A stretch of DNA of 64,000 nucleotides from Emydura subglobosa (taxonomy: Eukaryota > Chordata > Testudines > Chelidae): the NCBI GenBank assembly GCA_007922225.1, contig ML679941.1:58243849-58307848 (forward strand), read 5' to 3'. The notes beneath the pieces are model-generated. The model searched no databases. It was not told the DNA's origin and saw nothing but the letters and a program-made list of their open reading frames with translations. Below are positions 21,127 through 33,167 of the stretch, one piece after another; within the stretch, counting starts at the first letter, position 1; each line of letters opens with the position of its first letter. A program made the translations under genes and the position numbers.

Positions 21127-24100
21127 TGTTTGCATGGATCACTCAGGCCACAGGTGCCAGCAGAATAGGCCTGGCTAACCCTTCAGGAGTACTAGACATG
21201 CTCTATAGAGTCACCTACCTTCAGGCAGACAACCAAGCCCTGCAGGCCTAGGTCATTCAGCTTGGAGAACCTTGGAGAATCAGCTATTGCAGCAGCATGT
21301 CATGCAGTTGCATGCTGAAAATTGCTTACTGCAGTCATGATTCGTGCAGCCCTAATCCCTGATACAGCTGTCAGAATGCTTTGACAGGAATCACCAGTGA
21401 TTCCGGGGTTTTATAAACCACTGCCATCTCTTATTCATGATGCATCCTCAGTCCTATATTACTGATCGGTAGTATGATTGGTCATCGGCCTCCTGTCCGG
21501 AGAAGCATTAGACTGCACCTCTCCCTTCTTGAAGTCTGATAGTCTACTATTGTTGAACTGGTGGGTTTTCCTCCAAGACATATTGGTATTTTTCGATGAC
21601 CTGCACCAAACTCTAATAGCAGAGGCTGCCCTAAGGAAGCTCTGATGGGACAGGGTACTGTAGCCTCCTATGCCATGCAATTCCACCACCTCAAAGCTGA
21701 TACAAACTGGAACAAGGCAGTATAAGGTTCTGATGGGCCCTGCAAGAAGAAATTAAAGATGCATTAGCCCAAGTAGAGATTCCCGTGAGTCTGGATGCCC
21801 TTGTGGATCTCGCCACCTATATAGACAATTGGTTACAGGAATGAAGGGAGGAAGAAACAAGACTTTTCATCACTGCCTCTCGCTAAGCCAGTTGTAGGTG
21901 GATGTGGGCTGTTGATGGCTCACCCCCATAGAAAAGGAACAATGAACAGCTCTGCTTCTGGTGTGTGCATTAGGTCACTCCATCTCTGCCTGCCCCATAC
22001 AAACTACAAGGAATCAGGGAAAATAGCTCCCCCACATTTCAGTCTTGACTGGAATGCACCCGAGATCTCCCCACTTGTAGATTCGCATATCTGGGATACC
22101 ACTGTAAAATTCCACCCTATTACCCCTCATTGACTCAGGTACAGCTGACTGCCTCACAGATGCAGTGGCAGCCCAGATTCTGCAGATTCCCCTGCAATGC
22201 AAGGCCACTCCTGATCTTATAGAGACTATGATGGCTCCCTTCTATCTTCTAGTTCAGTAACGGAGGAAACAACTCCACTGGAGATTGTGATTCAGGGGCC
22301 CCAAGAATTATTATAGTTTGGTGTAATGCATTCTCCACTCTTTCTCTGATCCTCAGTATCTCCTGGCTGGCCCTCTACAACTCACTTATTTGGTGAGCTT
22401 CTGGAGAGCCACGAAAAATGCTTTATTTAAGAGTTTTATGGGCAGCAATGTTGGATATCAATAGATCTTGTCCCAGTGACCAAACCTCGAGAAACTCAGG
22501 TGGGGGGTGACTATTCAGGCAGAATTTTCCATTAAATCTACAGTTCAAGTCCCTTCAAAATACCAAGACTACATCAATGTCTTTGAAAAGAAGAACGCAG
22601 AAACCTTATCTCAACACTGGGATTATGACTACCCAATAGAGCTGCATCCAGGAGCCAAAATAGTATTTGGATGAATTTATGCCATGTTAGGACCTGAGCT
22701 GACAGCACTCTGGGAATATCTTCATGAGAATCTAACCCAAGGCTTTATCTGCATGTCAATCTCATCAGCTGGTATACCAGTCCTGTTTGTCAAGAAGAAA
22801 GACCGCAGCTTCTGACTCTGGGTGAACTACCATTCATTGAATCAGATAACTATCAGGAATTACCTGCCAGTCCTGACTCCTGAGCTGCTGGATCACATGG
22901 GGTCTGCTCATATATTCACCAAGTTGGACCTGTGGAAGTCATACAACTTTGTGTGAATCAGGGAAAAAGATAAGTGGAAGACCGCCTGCTGGAACCAATA
23001 TGGCCACTGTGAATATCTTGTATTTCAGGTTAAATACCACCCTGGCTGCCTTCCAACATTTTATAAATGATATGTTCCAAAACATATTGAACCAGCATGT
23101 AGTAGTCTACCTAGAAAACATATTGATCTTCTCCAACTATCCTCAGCAACGTACTGCTCACATCTGAACAGTCCTGGAATGCTTGTGGCAGCATGGCTTT
23201 TACACCAAGCTCAAGAAGATTGTCTTTGACCAGGCCTCCCCAGAGTTCTTAGACTTCATCTTATCCCTAGAAGGGCTCCAGATAGACTCATGCAAGGTCC
23301 AAGATCTCCAAGATTGGCCAACTCACCATGTGACATGTGACGTGCAATGCTTCTTGGGGTTTGCCAGTTTCTACCGCTGATTTATCCGAAGCCCAGCATG
23401 CATTCAGTCAACTGAAACTTGCCTTTACAACAGCACCCATATTGTCTCACTCTGATGTCACACAAGCCTTCATTGTAGAAGCTGACACCTCCGGTACCAT
23501 GATCGGGGATATCCTGTCCCAGCGACCCAAACAAGTGGTACACCTGTGCACTTATTACTCAAGGAAGCTCACCCCTGCAGAGCTAAACTATGAAATATTT
23601 GACAAGGAATGCCTGGTGATAAAAACCACCTTTGCAGAATGGTGGCACTATCTGGAAGGAACTCATCATCTGGTCCAGGTATTCACTGTCCTCAAAAACC
23701 TGCAATATCTATGTCGGGCAAAAGCCTTAAATCAGCAGCTGTTTTGGCAGCCTCTATTTTTCTCATGATTTGATTTCATTATCACCTACCATCCCAGATC
23801 CAAAAATGGCAAGATGGAAACCCCAAGGTACAGTACTAGTCCATGAAGTCCCAGCCAGGAAACAAACCTCATTCTCAAATCTTGGAATTTTCTCAGTGTA
23901 GTTTGTCACCAACATATACTTAAATTGATACACTCCGTCTCTGCCTCAGAAATTCTGTCTGATGAATGCGTTATTATCAACAAGCAGACACATGACTCCT
24001 GGGAAGGGATCATGTGTGTAAGGGACCTCATCTATGGAACTGCATCCTCCAGGACCCATAAAAGTTGCAGTCCTATAACTATGCAATGATTTACCCTGAG

Positions 24101-25061
24101 CAGGACACTTGGGGTACTTCAAGACCCAACGACTAATATCTCATTACTTTTGGCGACCCTATTGTCATAGCTTATATTGTAGAACTACCAGAGACCAACA
24201 AATTTACAACAGTTTTGATGGCAGGGGACTACTTTACCAATATGGTCCACCTCATTCCTTACATATGCCTCCACTTCTCTGAAAAGACAGCCCAGCCTAT
24301 GGATTAGCCATAGTCCATCTCCATGGCCTTCTGAAGCACATAACCTCTGATTGGGGGTCTCAGGTGACAGTCTGGTTCTGGAGCAAGGCCCAGTGCTTGT
24401 TGGGATTATGCATGTCTTTCCTCCTCTTGCAGCCCCCAGTCCAGCTGCTGGATAGAAAGGCCCAATCAGATTCTCGAGCAGTTATCCATGATGCTACATT
24501 AATGATCACCAGAACAATTAGTCTTCACTTCTCCAGTCCATGTAATTTATTTATAACAAAACAGACCAAGCATGTATAGGTCAGAACCCCGTTTTTATCA
24601 ATTTCGGATACCATCCCCAATTCCACTTGCAATTACCTGCACCGTCTGCTAACCTGGCCAACAGACCTGGTGCAGAAGATTTGTTGGGCCCAGGAAGAAG
24701 TGAAGAAGCACCTGGAAAAGGCAAGAGCAGATTATAAGAGGTATGTGGAGCAGCATCAACAGCAGGGCCCCACCTATGTAGTGGGACAAAATATGTGGCT
24801 CTCCACGGAACACCTCCACACAGACAGATCTGCTCGCAAATTGGATTTTTGGTCCCATGGTCCTTTTAAAATCCTGCAACTGGTTAATCCAGTCACTTTT
24901 GAACTCCAACTACCCTGCTCTCTGAAGATTCAGCCAGTATTTTAAAACCCTACAAAGAAATACCGTTTCCCTCACAGGACCCAGCCACCACCTCCACCAG
25001 AACAGCTACAGGGCCACGAGGAATACTTATTTAATAAGATCCTGCGCTCTAAATATAAATG
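21127..25061 (+). mobile_element. Ty3/Gypsy internal region, decayed gag-pol
   Basis: Domains appear in the right order but across many stops and shifts. A gag piece (LDALVDLATYIDNWLQE, about 21795) is followed by a CCHC-like remnant. A protease site IDSGTAD is at about 22130. Reverse transcriptase at about 22690-23160 includes QHFINDMFQN and the polymerase box read as YLENILIFS. RNase H follows at 23395-23700 (SRKLTPAELNYEIFDKEC), then integrase at about 24180-24650 and its C-terminal region at 24670-24943 (KLDFWSHGPFKILQLVNPVT). The order PR-RT-RH-IN and these motifs identify Ty3/Gypsy. In the polymerase box the two catalytic aspartates read Glu-Asn, so the copy is dead even aside from its stops. 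Confidence 0.85.
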
Positions 25062-25655
25062 TGTCAGACTCTGATATCTTGTTGACTGGGAGAGGTGTGG
25101 TTCTGAGGAGTGCACCTCAGAGCCCGCATAAAATGTATATGCTATCACACTTGTGCGGGCGTTCCACAGAGATCACCCCGAAAAACGTGCTTCTGCATCA
25201 CTCTGAGGGTGCCCTTCGGGAGGCGGTGATGTCATCAGAGACCACAGCTGTCAAAGCTTGGTCCACGTGGCCTTAGGAGCTTGTAAGTTCCAGCTTGCCA
25301 CCCAGTGACCGGCTAATGGTTTCCAGAATTGAAACTAAATCCTGACAGAGGACTCCAGTCCTGGAATCTAATTGGCAGAACGCTGAGGGTCCTGATTGGT
25401 TCACAGTTTCTATATAAATCCAACTCAAGAACAGGAAGTTGTCATTGCAACTAGAATTTCTTTGCTTAGGACTGATTCCCCTGCAATACCTACTCTTGCT
25501 ACTTGCCACTGATCTCCTGGTACCCTGACCTTGCCTAACAGCTGACTCTCAGTTTTGCCCTGCCTTGAATTCTATCCTCCTGGTATCTGATCTGGCCTGA
25601 CGCCCGACTTCTGCTCTGACCATTATATCACACTACCCATGCCCCATTCATGACA
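25062..25655 (+). mobile_element. 3' LTR of the Ty3/Gypsy element
   Basis: 594 bp with short inverted termini TGTCA...TGACA. It contains a TATA-like stretch (TTTCTATATAAATCC at about 25407) downstream of AATCTAATTGGC. The last two thirds match the 5' LTR at 20732-21126. The left end directly follows the integrase region. Confidence 0.8.
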
Positions 25656-26180
25656 AGAGGCTCTGGTTCCATTGACCCAATGTGCCACAAATGGTGCTGA
25701 AATCCATGAACCTGTATGGGTTGACAGAGTCTATTGCTTATGGTCAAGCTTTGGAAAGAGCTGCTCATTATCATGTCTCCATATCTGGATGGACTTGGAG
25801 GTCTGTGTTGGGGTTTCTCAGTGACCTGATTCTCATCTTAGCTCTCCTGGCTCAGACCACAACTTGGATTTTTACTCTAGAACAGCATTTACTCCACCCA
25901 TGTCCTATCCCAGAAGTCTGTCTTGCACCTAGACTCTACAGAACTGCTGCTGCTGCAGCTAGTTTCCAGTTCTAAGACAAGAAGAGGATTTTTTAGGGTC
26001 CAGTTCTGAAGTGGCTCTGCTATGGAGTGTGGAACTATCCAGTTGTCAGTGCCAACCAGTTCTTGATGCCAGGGACTTCCTCAGCCATCTTTATTTGCAA
26101 GTCACTCAATGACTGTGACCCAGGATATCTAAAAGATCATTTAAAGGTAAGGAATAAAGTCAGTGGTAAACTTTGTTCTC

Positions 26181-27012
26181 CCATGACTTGTGCTTCATTT
26201 CCTTTGAACCTCAGCTTTGAATTGATGGTGGACATATTGCCTTGCATTTATGGTCAATCAGGTCTTGGATTTCCTGATTGCTCTTGTCATATTGGTCTTG
26301 ATGCTTCCTGGTGGAGAAGCACAGTGTTCTCTCATACTCAGCATGGACAGCTGATTTGAGCACTTTCCAGTGATCTTTGGGGTTCTCCATGTTGGTTTTA
26401 ATATTCATCAGTTTCTTGATGAGGCACTGCTGGAAAAGGCCATGTTTACTTGGGTCCTTAAAACTCTCAACATCGATTTTCTGTCTGTGTGATTTCGTCT
26501 GCATTTGCCATTTTGTTGCAAGGTTGAGGGAAATGATCAAACGGATAAGGTGATGGTCCATCCAATAATTGTCGGCATCAGTCATTGCTTTGGTGATGTA
26601 AAGTCTTCACACTCACAAATACAGACAATCAGATCAGATGCCAACTCTTAGAATACAGGTGTCCCACAGTGTCTTGCACTTATTATTTTGGCAGAACATG
26701 GTTTTTTTCTGAAAATTAGATCATATTCTGCACATTTGGTTAGGAGAAGAATTCCATTGGTATTGATCTTGCCCGCTGCTTTATTTCTGATTGTGCCATT
26801 CCAAAGCTCTGAGTTACATCTAACTCATGCGTTAAAATTGCCAAGGAGTATGAGCTTGTCCTCTTTGGGAATGGTAGAGAGAATCAAGGTTGGCATACAA
26901 TCCTTCTTTGGTTTCATCATCAGTGTCAAGGGTTGGAGCATATGCACTGATGAGTGGTGTATGCTGGTTCTTGGTAAGTTTGATGCGGAGGGTTATGAGT
27001 CATTCATTGATA
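26181..27012 (-). mobile_element. LINE endonuclease segment, inverted relative to its RT part
   Basis: On the minus strand, ORF 26211-26585 begins MTDADNYWMDHHLIRLIISL, matching the end of the apurinic-type endonuclease domain of non-LTR retrotransposons (the D-H catalytic pair lies in this region), followed by a basic linker. Minus-strand frames up to 27010 give the preceding endonuclease sequence with breaks. It joins at about 27012 a plus-strand segment from the same family. Confidence 0.6.
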
Positions 27013-27990
27013 CTAACAGTTATTGAACTCCAATATGCAGACAACTGTGAGCCACGTGTCCACTCAGAAGATCTTCAAAAAATAGTCAACGTTTTCTCTG
27101 AGGCCTACAACCAACTTGGCCTCACACTCCACACCAAGAAAATGAGGCTCCAAAGGACTCCAAAGCACCAGGATCCTGTTCCCATAATGCAGATCAATAA
27201 GGAAACCCTGGAGAACATCAAGCATTTCATTTACCTCATCAGCTGTCTGTTGCAGAAAGCTGACACTGATGAGGAAATTCAACACTTCCTTCAGTGTGCC
27301 AGTGCAGTTTTCGGGCACTTGAGAAAATGTGTCTTTGACGATCATGACCTCAAGAATCAAACCAAGCTTCTCATGTAGCAGGCCATTGTTATCCCTGCTG
27401 TCTTGTATGGTCTGAAACCTGGGTCATGTATAGTAGACCCCTCAAGGTTCTTGAATGACACTACCAATGGTGCCTCCACAGGATGTTCCTAATCAAGTGG
27501 GATGACCAGCGCAGCAACATCAGTGTTTGTCTCAAGCCAAAACCTCCAGCACTGAAATTATGATCATTATGCCACCAACTCCTGGGGGTGGTCAAAGGCC
27601 AGAAAACGTATTCCCAAAGCAGGTCATTTTCTCACAACTGAACCATGGCCAATAGACTAGGGGTGGGCAAAATAAGCAATTCAAAGACACCCTCAAAGCT
27701 GATGTGAAGAAGTGCAATATTGATATGAATTTCTGGGAAATCCAAGCCCTCAACCAACAAAATCCTTGTGGCAAGGATCCCAGTATTTCAAGATCCAACA
27801 GAGACAACAGGAAACAGAGAATGGGAAAGAAGGAAAAAACACACCACAGCCTGACTCAATAATCCAGATATTCCCCTTCCATTGGGAAATGTCTGTCCCA
27901 GCTGTGACAAGATCTGTGGATCCCTGATTGGTCTCATCAGCCATTGTGGATTCACCAGCAATAACTGGTTATCATTTCATGGAAGACAAT
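27013..27990 (+). mobile_element. LINE RT C-terminal segment with terminal zinc finger
   Basis: The plus-strand frame reads VELQYADNCEPRVHSEDLQK, the reverse-transcriptase YADD box with its second Asp changed to Asn, followed by GLTLHTKKM. It continues through LYGLKPGS, a region for KDTLK-like sequence near 27690, and a C-terminal finger CPSCDKICGSLIGLISHCG near 27895-27950. This order fits the 3' half of ORF2 in a non-LTR element. Stops and shifts are present. Confidence 0.65.
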
Positions 27991-29548
27991 CATCCTTGAA
28001 CACTGAGTGATGAACCACTCCACAGTTTCCCCTCCTGGAGAGAGGACAAGAGAGGAAATGTACCACATGTGACAGATGTTAGCCATTTTGTTTGATGCAT
28101 TACTGGAAGATGTTAAAACACTGTAATGATACAAGAAACTATATGGAATAGGGTATCTAGTATCCAGTATTGATTGTTTTGTATGATGCTGAGTCCTGCC
28201 TTGGTACCAGAGACACCTAAGAACTCTCATCCTGGGTCTTCACTGAGCCTTCTTTGGATCTAGGAGTAAACAAGCTTCACATCAAGGGAGGTAGGCTCTG
28301 TAATTTGAATGTCCAAAGGGCCTTAAGTTATCTATCTGGAGCCAAACTAGGGGACTTGATGACACTTCTCCCTTTCCCTTCCATTCTCCTTCCTTTCCCC
28401 CCTCCAATACTCTGCATAGACCTGATTGTCTGGAGGGAGTACCATTCCAAAACAAGAACACAGAATTAACTACAGACCACCTGGGCGGGTTTGAGTCAGT
28501 GAGGAGACAGCTGGGAAGAGGTGGGACAGGAAACAAGCCTGGGAAGATTTAGAAAAAGAACTAAGAAAGAAGAGAACAGAAAAAGAAGCTCTGAGCTGGG
28601 GCAGAGACTGAGACACCACCAGAGTGCAGGAGTGCAGAGTCTGAACTAGGAGCTTCTTTGGAGCAGAGACAGCTGTTGCATTGGTGCTTGCAAAAGAGGA
28701 CTCTTTCATCCTGAAGCCCACAGGACAGCTGAGACCATGCAGCAAGACCCACCCTCACAATGCATACCAGCATCAAAGTGCACAGACAGGTTGGGGGGGG
28801 GGAGTAGTAGGGGAAGGTTTGTACTGGTGCAGAATAGAGAGTCAGTATGTGTCTAGCTGACATGGGGGACAATGTAGGAGGGGAAGGTCTGTGCTGTATA
28901 CTGTATCGGGGCAAAGAATCTATGTAACCCCTGCTACATATCCTAACCTGGGCCTATTCCTGGCTTTTCTGTAGTTAACCCCTGGAACAAGTACCACACT
29001 TAACTCTGACCCCTTCAGAGGGAGGGTTGGTGATTGTGCAGAGATGTGTGGCTGGGAACTGGGACCCATTATCCAATTCTGGCATTCCCCTACATGACAA
29101 ACCTAGCTACAAGTTCCCTACACTATTTGGAGGATGAAACCAAGGATCAGTCTATCACAGCTCAAAGACTGGCCAGGTGCCTCAGACTATGACAATTCTT
29201 ATGACCTAGCTTATGTTCAGCTACTTGGAGATATCGAAGTGAATTTAACTAGATTTAAGGAAGCTTCCATAGCATTCCTTCACATTGTCTTTATCGTAAA
29301 AATGTGCATGGATGTTACATGAAATTCTATACATTTATTAGGCGGCTTTTTTTGCTAGCTGAGGCTTCATTTGGGAGAGCAAGAGTTGCTGTCACATCTA
29401 GTACACTCTTGACTTGGGATCCAGAGATGATGCTTGTTTTGGTAATTCTGCTGTCCTTGTCACCTAGAATGCCTCGACTTGCATTCCTGGTGGTTGTATT
29501 ACTCAGTGAACTCCCATAAGTGGGAATGTACAGAGGCCAGTTGAAGAA

Positions 29549-29874
29549 GGAATGGTTATTTACCAGCAACTGGAGTTTTTCAAGATGAGCCTTTGTACAT
29601 TTACACATCTTGCCCATCTTTCCCACTTCCTTTGAGTCTTCAATTAAGAATTCCTACAATTAGTGGAAGGAATTGAGGGATAATTGGGACCACTTCCCCC
29701 TTTTTACCCTGGGAACCCTACATGAGGGGAAGGGGAAGCAGAGAATAAGTGATCAACTGACACTGCTGCAAAGAAGATTCTGGAAACCCATGGTACACAT
29801 TCCTTGATTTGACAAGTGTGAACGTGCAGAAGCTCATCTTGAAGAACTCCAGTAGCTGGTAAGTAACTTATTTT
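29549..29874. mobile_element. DIRS-related foldback element, 146 bp before exon 3
   Basis: The left arm GGTTATTTACCAGCAACTGG-AGTTTTTCAAGATGAGC and the right arm GCTCATCTTGAAGAACTCCAG-TAGCTGGTAAGTAAC are reverse complements over about 50 bp, enclosing about 220 bp with no reading frame. The unit has the same length and the same internal TTCTT(C/T)GAGATG/CAAGATG motif as those at 4395-4735 and 55253-55562, and resembles the terminal part of turtle DIRS elements. Confidence 0.65.
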
Positions 29875-30020
29875 TCTGGCTACTGTAACAAGTGACTGCA
29901 CAAAGCAAATAATATTGAAGAATTCTCAAGAGAACAGAGATCCTCCTGGCTATTAGAACACATTAGTGATCACAGTTTAAGCTTTATTTTGTAAAAGAAA
30001 AAAAATCTTATTTCTTCTAG

Positions 30021-30125
<105 letters not shown>

Positions 30126-32194
30126 TAGGTTATTTTTAAAACATTTTAAAATGAAGACAGTATTAATAATGTTTATTCCTCCAAAAATAAATTGGAATCC
30201 TCATCCATAGTTTCGTGTGTGGAATCAGGGAAATGATTAATCACTCGGTTAATTCAGGTATCTAAAGACCCAGGAACTCTGATTAATAGTGCCTGTCAGA
30301 AAGTGGCTGACCCTCTGTACAGGTCAAAGGCCTAGCCTACCTCTAACCGGAGAATGAGGTAGCTCAGGTTCACCTGGGAATAGTTAACTCACTGAGTAAT
30401 AGGAAGTAGTTAATTAGACAGGGAAGCATCTGGGCATGATAAAAAGTTTAAGGATCTGAAAGGAGAAACTCCTGAACAGAAAGGCAGCTTCTAGACAGAG
30501 GATCCTTCTAGCAGATTGGTGAGAAATTGCCTGAAAAGCAACATTCCAAAGAGGAAGAAACAGAATGAGAGGCTGGGTAAACCTACAGAGGAGGAGAGCT
30601 AGCTCACAGAATAACCAGGGTCTGAAAAGAATTGGTTCTGGCTGTTCCAAACAAAGGCCCTGAGCTGGAACCTTGTGGAGTGGACGGGCCTTGCTTCCCC
30701 TACCTACTCCAGCCAAGGACTTTGAACATGAACACCCTAAACCCAGGAGATCTAAGGTTGTTTAGTCTCCCCTAGAGCCATGGAATGTTCAACTCCCAAT
30801 TTCCTTGAAGGGGACAGAGACTATTAAGGACTTGTTCAGAGGGCTGGATGACAAACACAAAATTGAGTGTGGTGGCATAAGGGGGATGGAGTCATGTGGT
30901 ATAGCTTCCCATCTTGCTACAAAGGGGTGCTAACAGATAAAGGCCCCATATTATAATGCCTGGCAGTAGTTTTAATTTTGTGAGTTTTGTTGGTAAATCT
31001 TATGCCCTCTGTCTAACAAAGGAGGGAACTTCTGCACTAGAAGAGGCTTTACTCTCTCTGTGGAGTAATTACTAAATGCATGAACTAGAGAATTGTGCCA
31101 AACTAGATGGGTGTTTCAGTACCTTAATACATCTTTTGTCTGACCAGCTTTGGCTCAGCTCAAAAAGATAATGTATGGCCCAGTCATGGTATTAACATCT
31201 TTTTTTATATAAGCAAAAAATCTAAAATATGTTTTAACTATAGTAGAGAATCATGTTTTAACCCTGTCAGATTGCTTATGTTAAAATAGGGTTCCTTAAA
31301 ATGGTCATAGTTTTTCTGTGCACACAGGAAAAAATCCCATGTTGTAACCCAGCTAGACTACAATCTTGTTACACAATAATAATCAAACATCGTGATTTTG
31401 GTAATCTAGGCCAGAAATTATAGCTATGCTATATTTTGTGGATCAGTCAACTGGACTAGGACTAATCTTTAATGTCTTTGTTTTCCATCTTACCACCTCA
31501 AACCACACATTATTAAACCATCAATATTTATTTTATTTAAACATCATAGGAAACTTGTAAATTAGTTTTAATCCTGTTGTTATATGATGGAAAAAATATT
31601 AATTTGGTTATAACAGAAAATCTTCAGTTTATTTGGACGCTGTTAATCAAATCAGTTACCCCAAAACCAAACATGGATAATGTGCTGTGCTCCACTGGAC
31701 TCCCCTGTCTTGGCTCCACTTCACTGGTTTAAGAAACTGCCATGAGCAGGGTCAGAGTAAGGAATAAGCAGAACAGGCACATAATATCAGAATTTAAGCT
31801 TAATAATTCTCTTGGAAATTTCTTGGTCAAATTCTTGGAAACCAAAATCTTCCTTTTGACTTCTCTTCTGAACTGCAGTCACCTTTACTTATTTCCCCCA
31901 AACTCTTAGTTTAACATGCCTTCCCTAAACCTAAAATTTTCTATTACCAACCTGATTCCCTTATTCTTACAGCATTAGTAATCTTTAGGTATACTCTTCA
32001 CTTCAGAGTTCACCAGAGCCTAGCAGACTTAAATCTTTCTTCTCTCCACCATCTTCTCAACTACCACTTGATATTCCTTGGATGCATTTACCAGTACAGA
32101 AGTGTGTAGCACACAGCTTTTGAGAGAAAGAGAAATAGAGGTCCTGGATGAGGCAATTTACCTTTTAAGATCTCTCGTTCATTTCCCTACTTAT

Positions 32195-32660
32195 TTTACT
32201 TCTGAGGGAATTCTGCGCCAAAAAAAATCTGCACGCAATATTTTAAAATTCTGCAAACACCAGAAGCACCCCTGCCTGGCAGTGGTTTTAATGGCCCTGC
32301 CCCTCCGTGCTAGGTGCGGACAGACGGGCTCAGCTTGGCAGGGACCAAGTGTAGAAAGGTTTGGTGTGGGGGGATACATGTGTGGGTTGAGAGGGTTCTG
32401 TGTGAGGCAATCTGAGTGAGCGTGGCTTAGTGGGGGGTCTGGGAGCAGGGGGGCATTTCGATACACTGGCTTGTTGGTGGGGGGGTTCTGTATGCAGGGG
32501 CAATGGTACTCTTCAGGAGGCTCCAGATGAAGGTGGTTGGTGTTTGACAGGGGGCTTAGAGGGAGGGATGGGGCTCAGTGGGGGGTCTGGGTGCTTGGGG
32601 AGTGGGGCTTGGTGGGGTGGGAGTCGGTACAGCTAGTTGAGGCTTGGTGAGGTGGGGATT
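32195..32660. repeat. G-rich interspersed repeat with irregular GGGGGTCTGG motifs
   Basis: It starts with GGGAATTCTGCGCCAAAAAA and ATTTTAAAATTCTGCAAA, phrases common in turtle repeats, followed by repeating G(T/C)TTGGTGGGG and GTGGGGGGTCTGGG strings without a fixed period. The short ORFs on either strand are composition artefacts. Confidence 0.5.
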
Positions 32661-32911
32661 CAAGTGCAGTTATGAAAAGCAGCCAGGATTTCCTAATATT
32701 TATAAGCATCTTGAGAGGAAGGTCAGAGGGGTAAAAGGGATGATGTAGAACAAACTGTGTGGCCAAGAAGAGGCAGGTTGTGACATCCAAAAAAGGGATA
32801 CCCAAATGTAGTTGAACCAAAGGCCCCATTGACAACTAGCCAGCTGCTTGAAGACCATACCTAATTTGCATGATCATTTTATACATTTTCCATTAATATG
32901 TAAATTCTTCA

Positions 32912-33160
32912 GGTAATGTCCTTCTGGGTGCTCCACTTCAGGTGTGCATGCACCCTGTACCTTTGATCAGAGATTTTTGGTAGCAGTGCCCATTCAACCC
33001 ATGCATGTGCCCTATACATCTTTATACCCATACTGAGGCTGTAAAGGGCTGTGTAAGTGAACTATCCTTGATTCCTTCTCAATTGCCTTCAGCCAGAGAG
33101 GGGGGAAGTGTGTGCCTGTTTTTCTCATTAGAGTTAGAATATAGTATATAGTGTTAGTTC
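32912..33160 (+). mobile_element. extra DIRS 5' terminal copy
   Basis: GGTAATGTCCTTCTGGGTGC followed by TCCACTTCAGGTGTGCATGCACC is a direct repeat of the left end of the DIRS element at 33168 (GTGATGAGTCCCTGGGTGCTCC). The homology runs on through the TATA-like region and GATTCCTTCTCAATTGCCTTC to about 33100. It therefore lies just upstream in the same orientation. Confidence 0.6.
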
Positions 33161-33167
33161 TTCATTG

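Larger units (their letters stand above)
17943..30020 (+). other. intron 2 of the GLIPR1-like gene
   Basis: About 12.1 kb, phase 0. 17943-18620 shows nothing recognisable. 18620-29874 is almost entirely retroelement-derived (listed separately). 25656-26180, 28000-29110 and 29111-29548 hold short ORFs and purine-rich stretches that I cannot assign; they look repeat-derived. The last 146 bp before exon 3 is free of repeats. Confidence 0.7.

Noticed and set aside
28254..28914. Host exons among the purine-rich ORFs
   Set aside because: The frames of 70-117 codons overlap on both strands, have no family motif and no matching splice phases. They remain unassigned repeat-like DNA.
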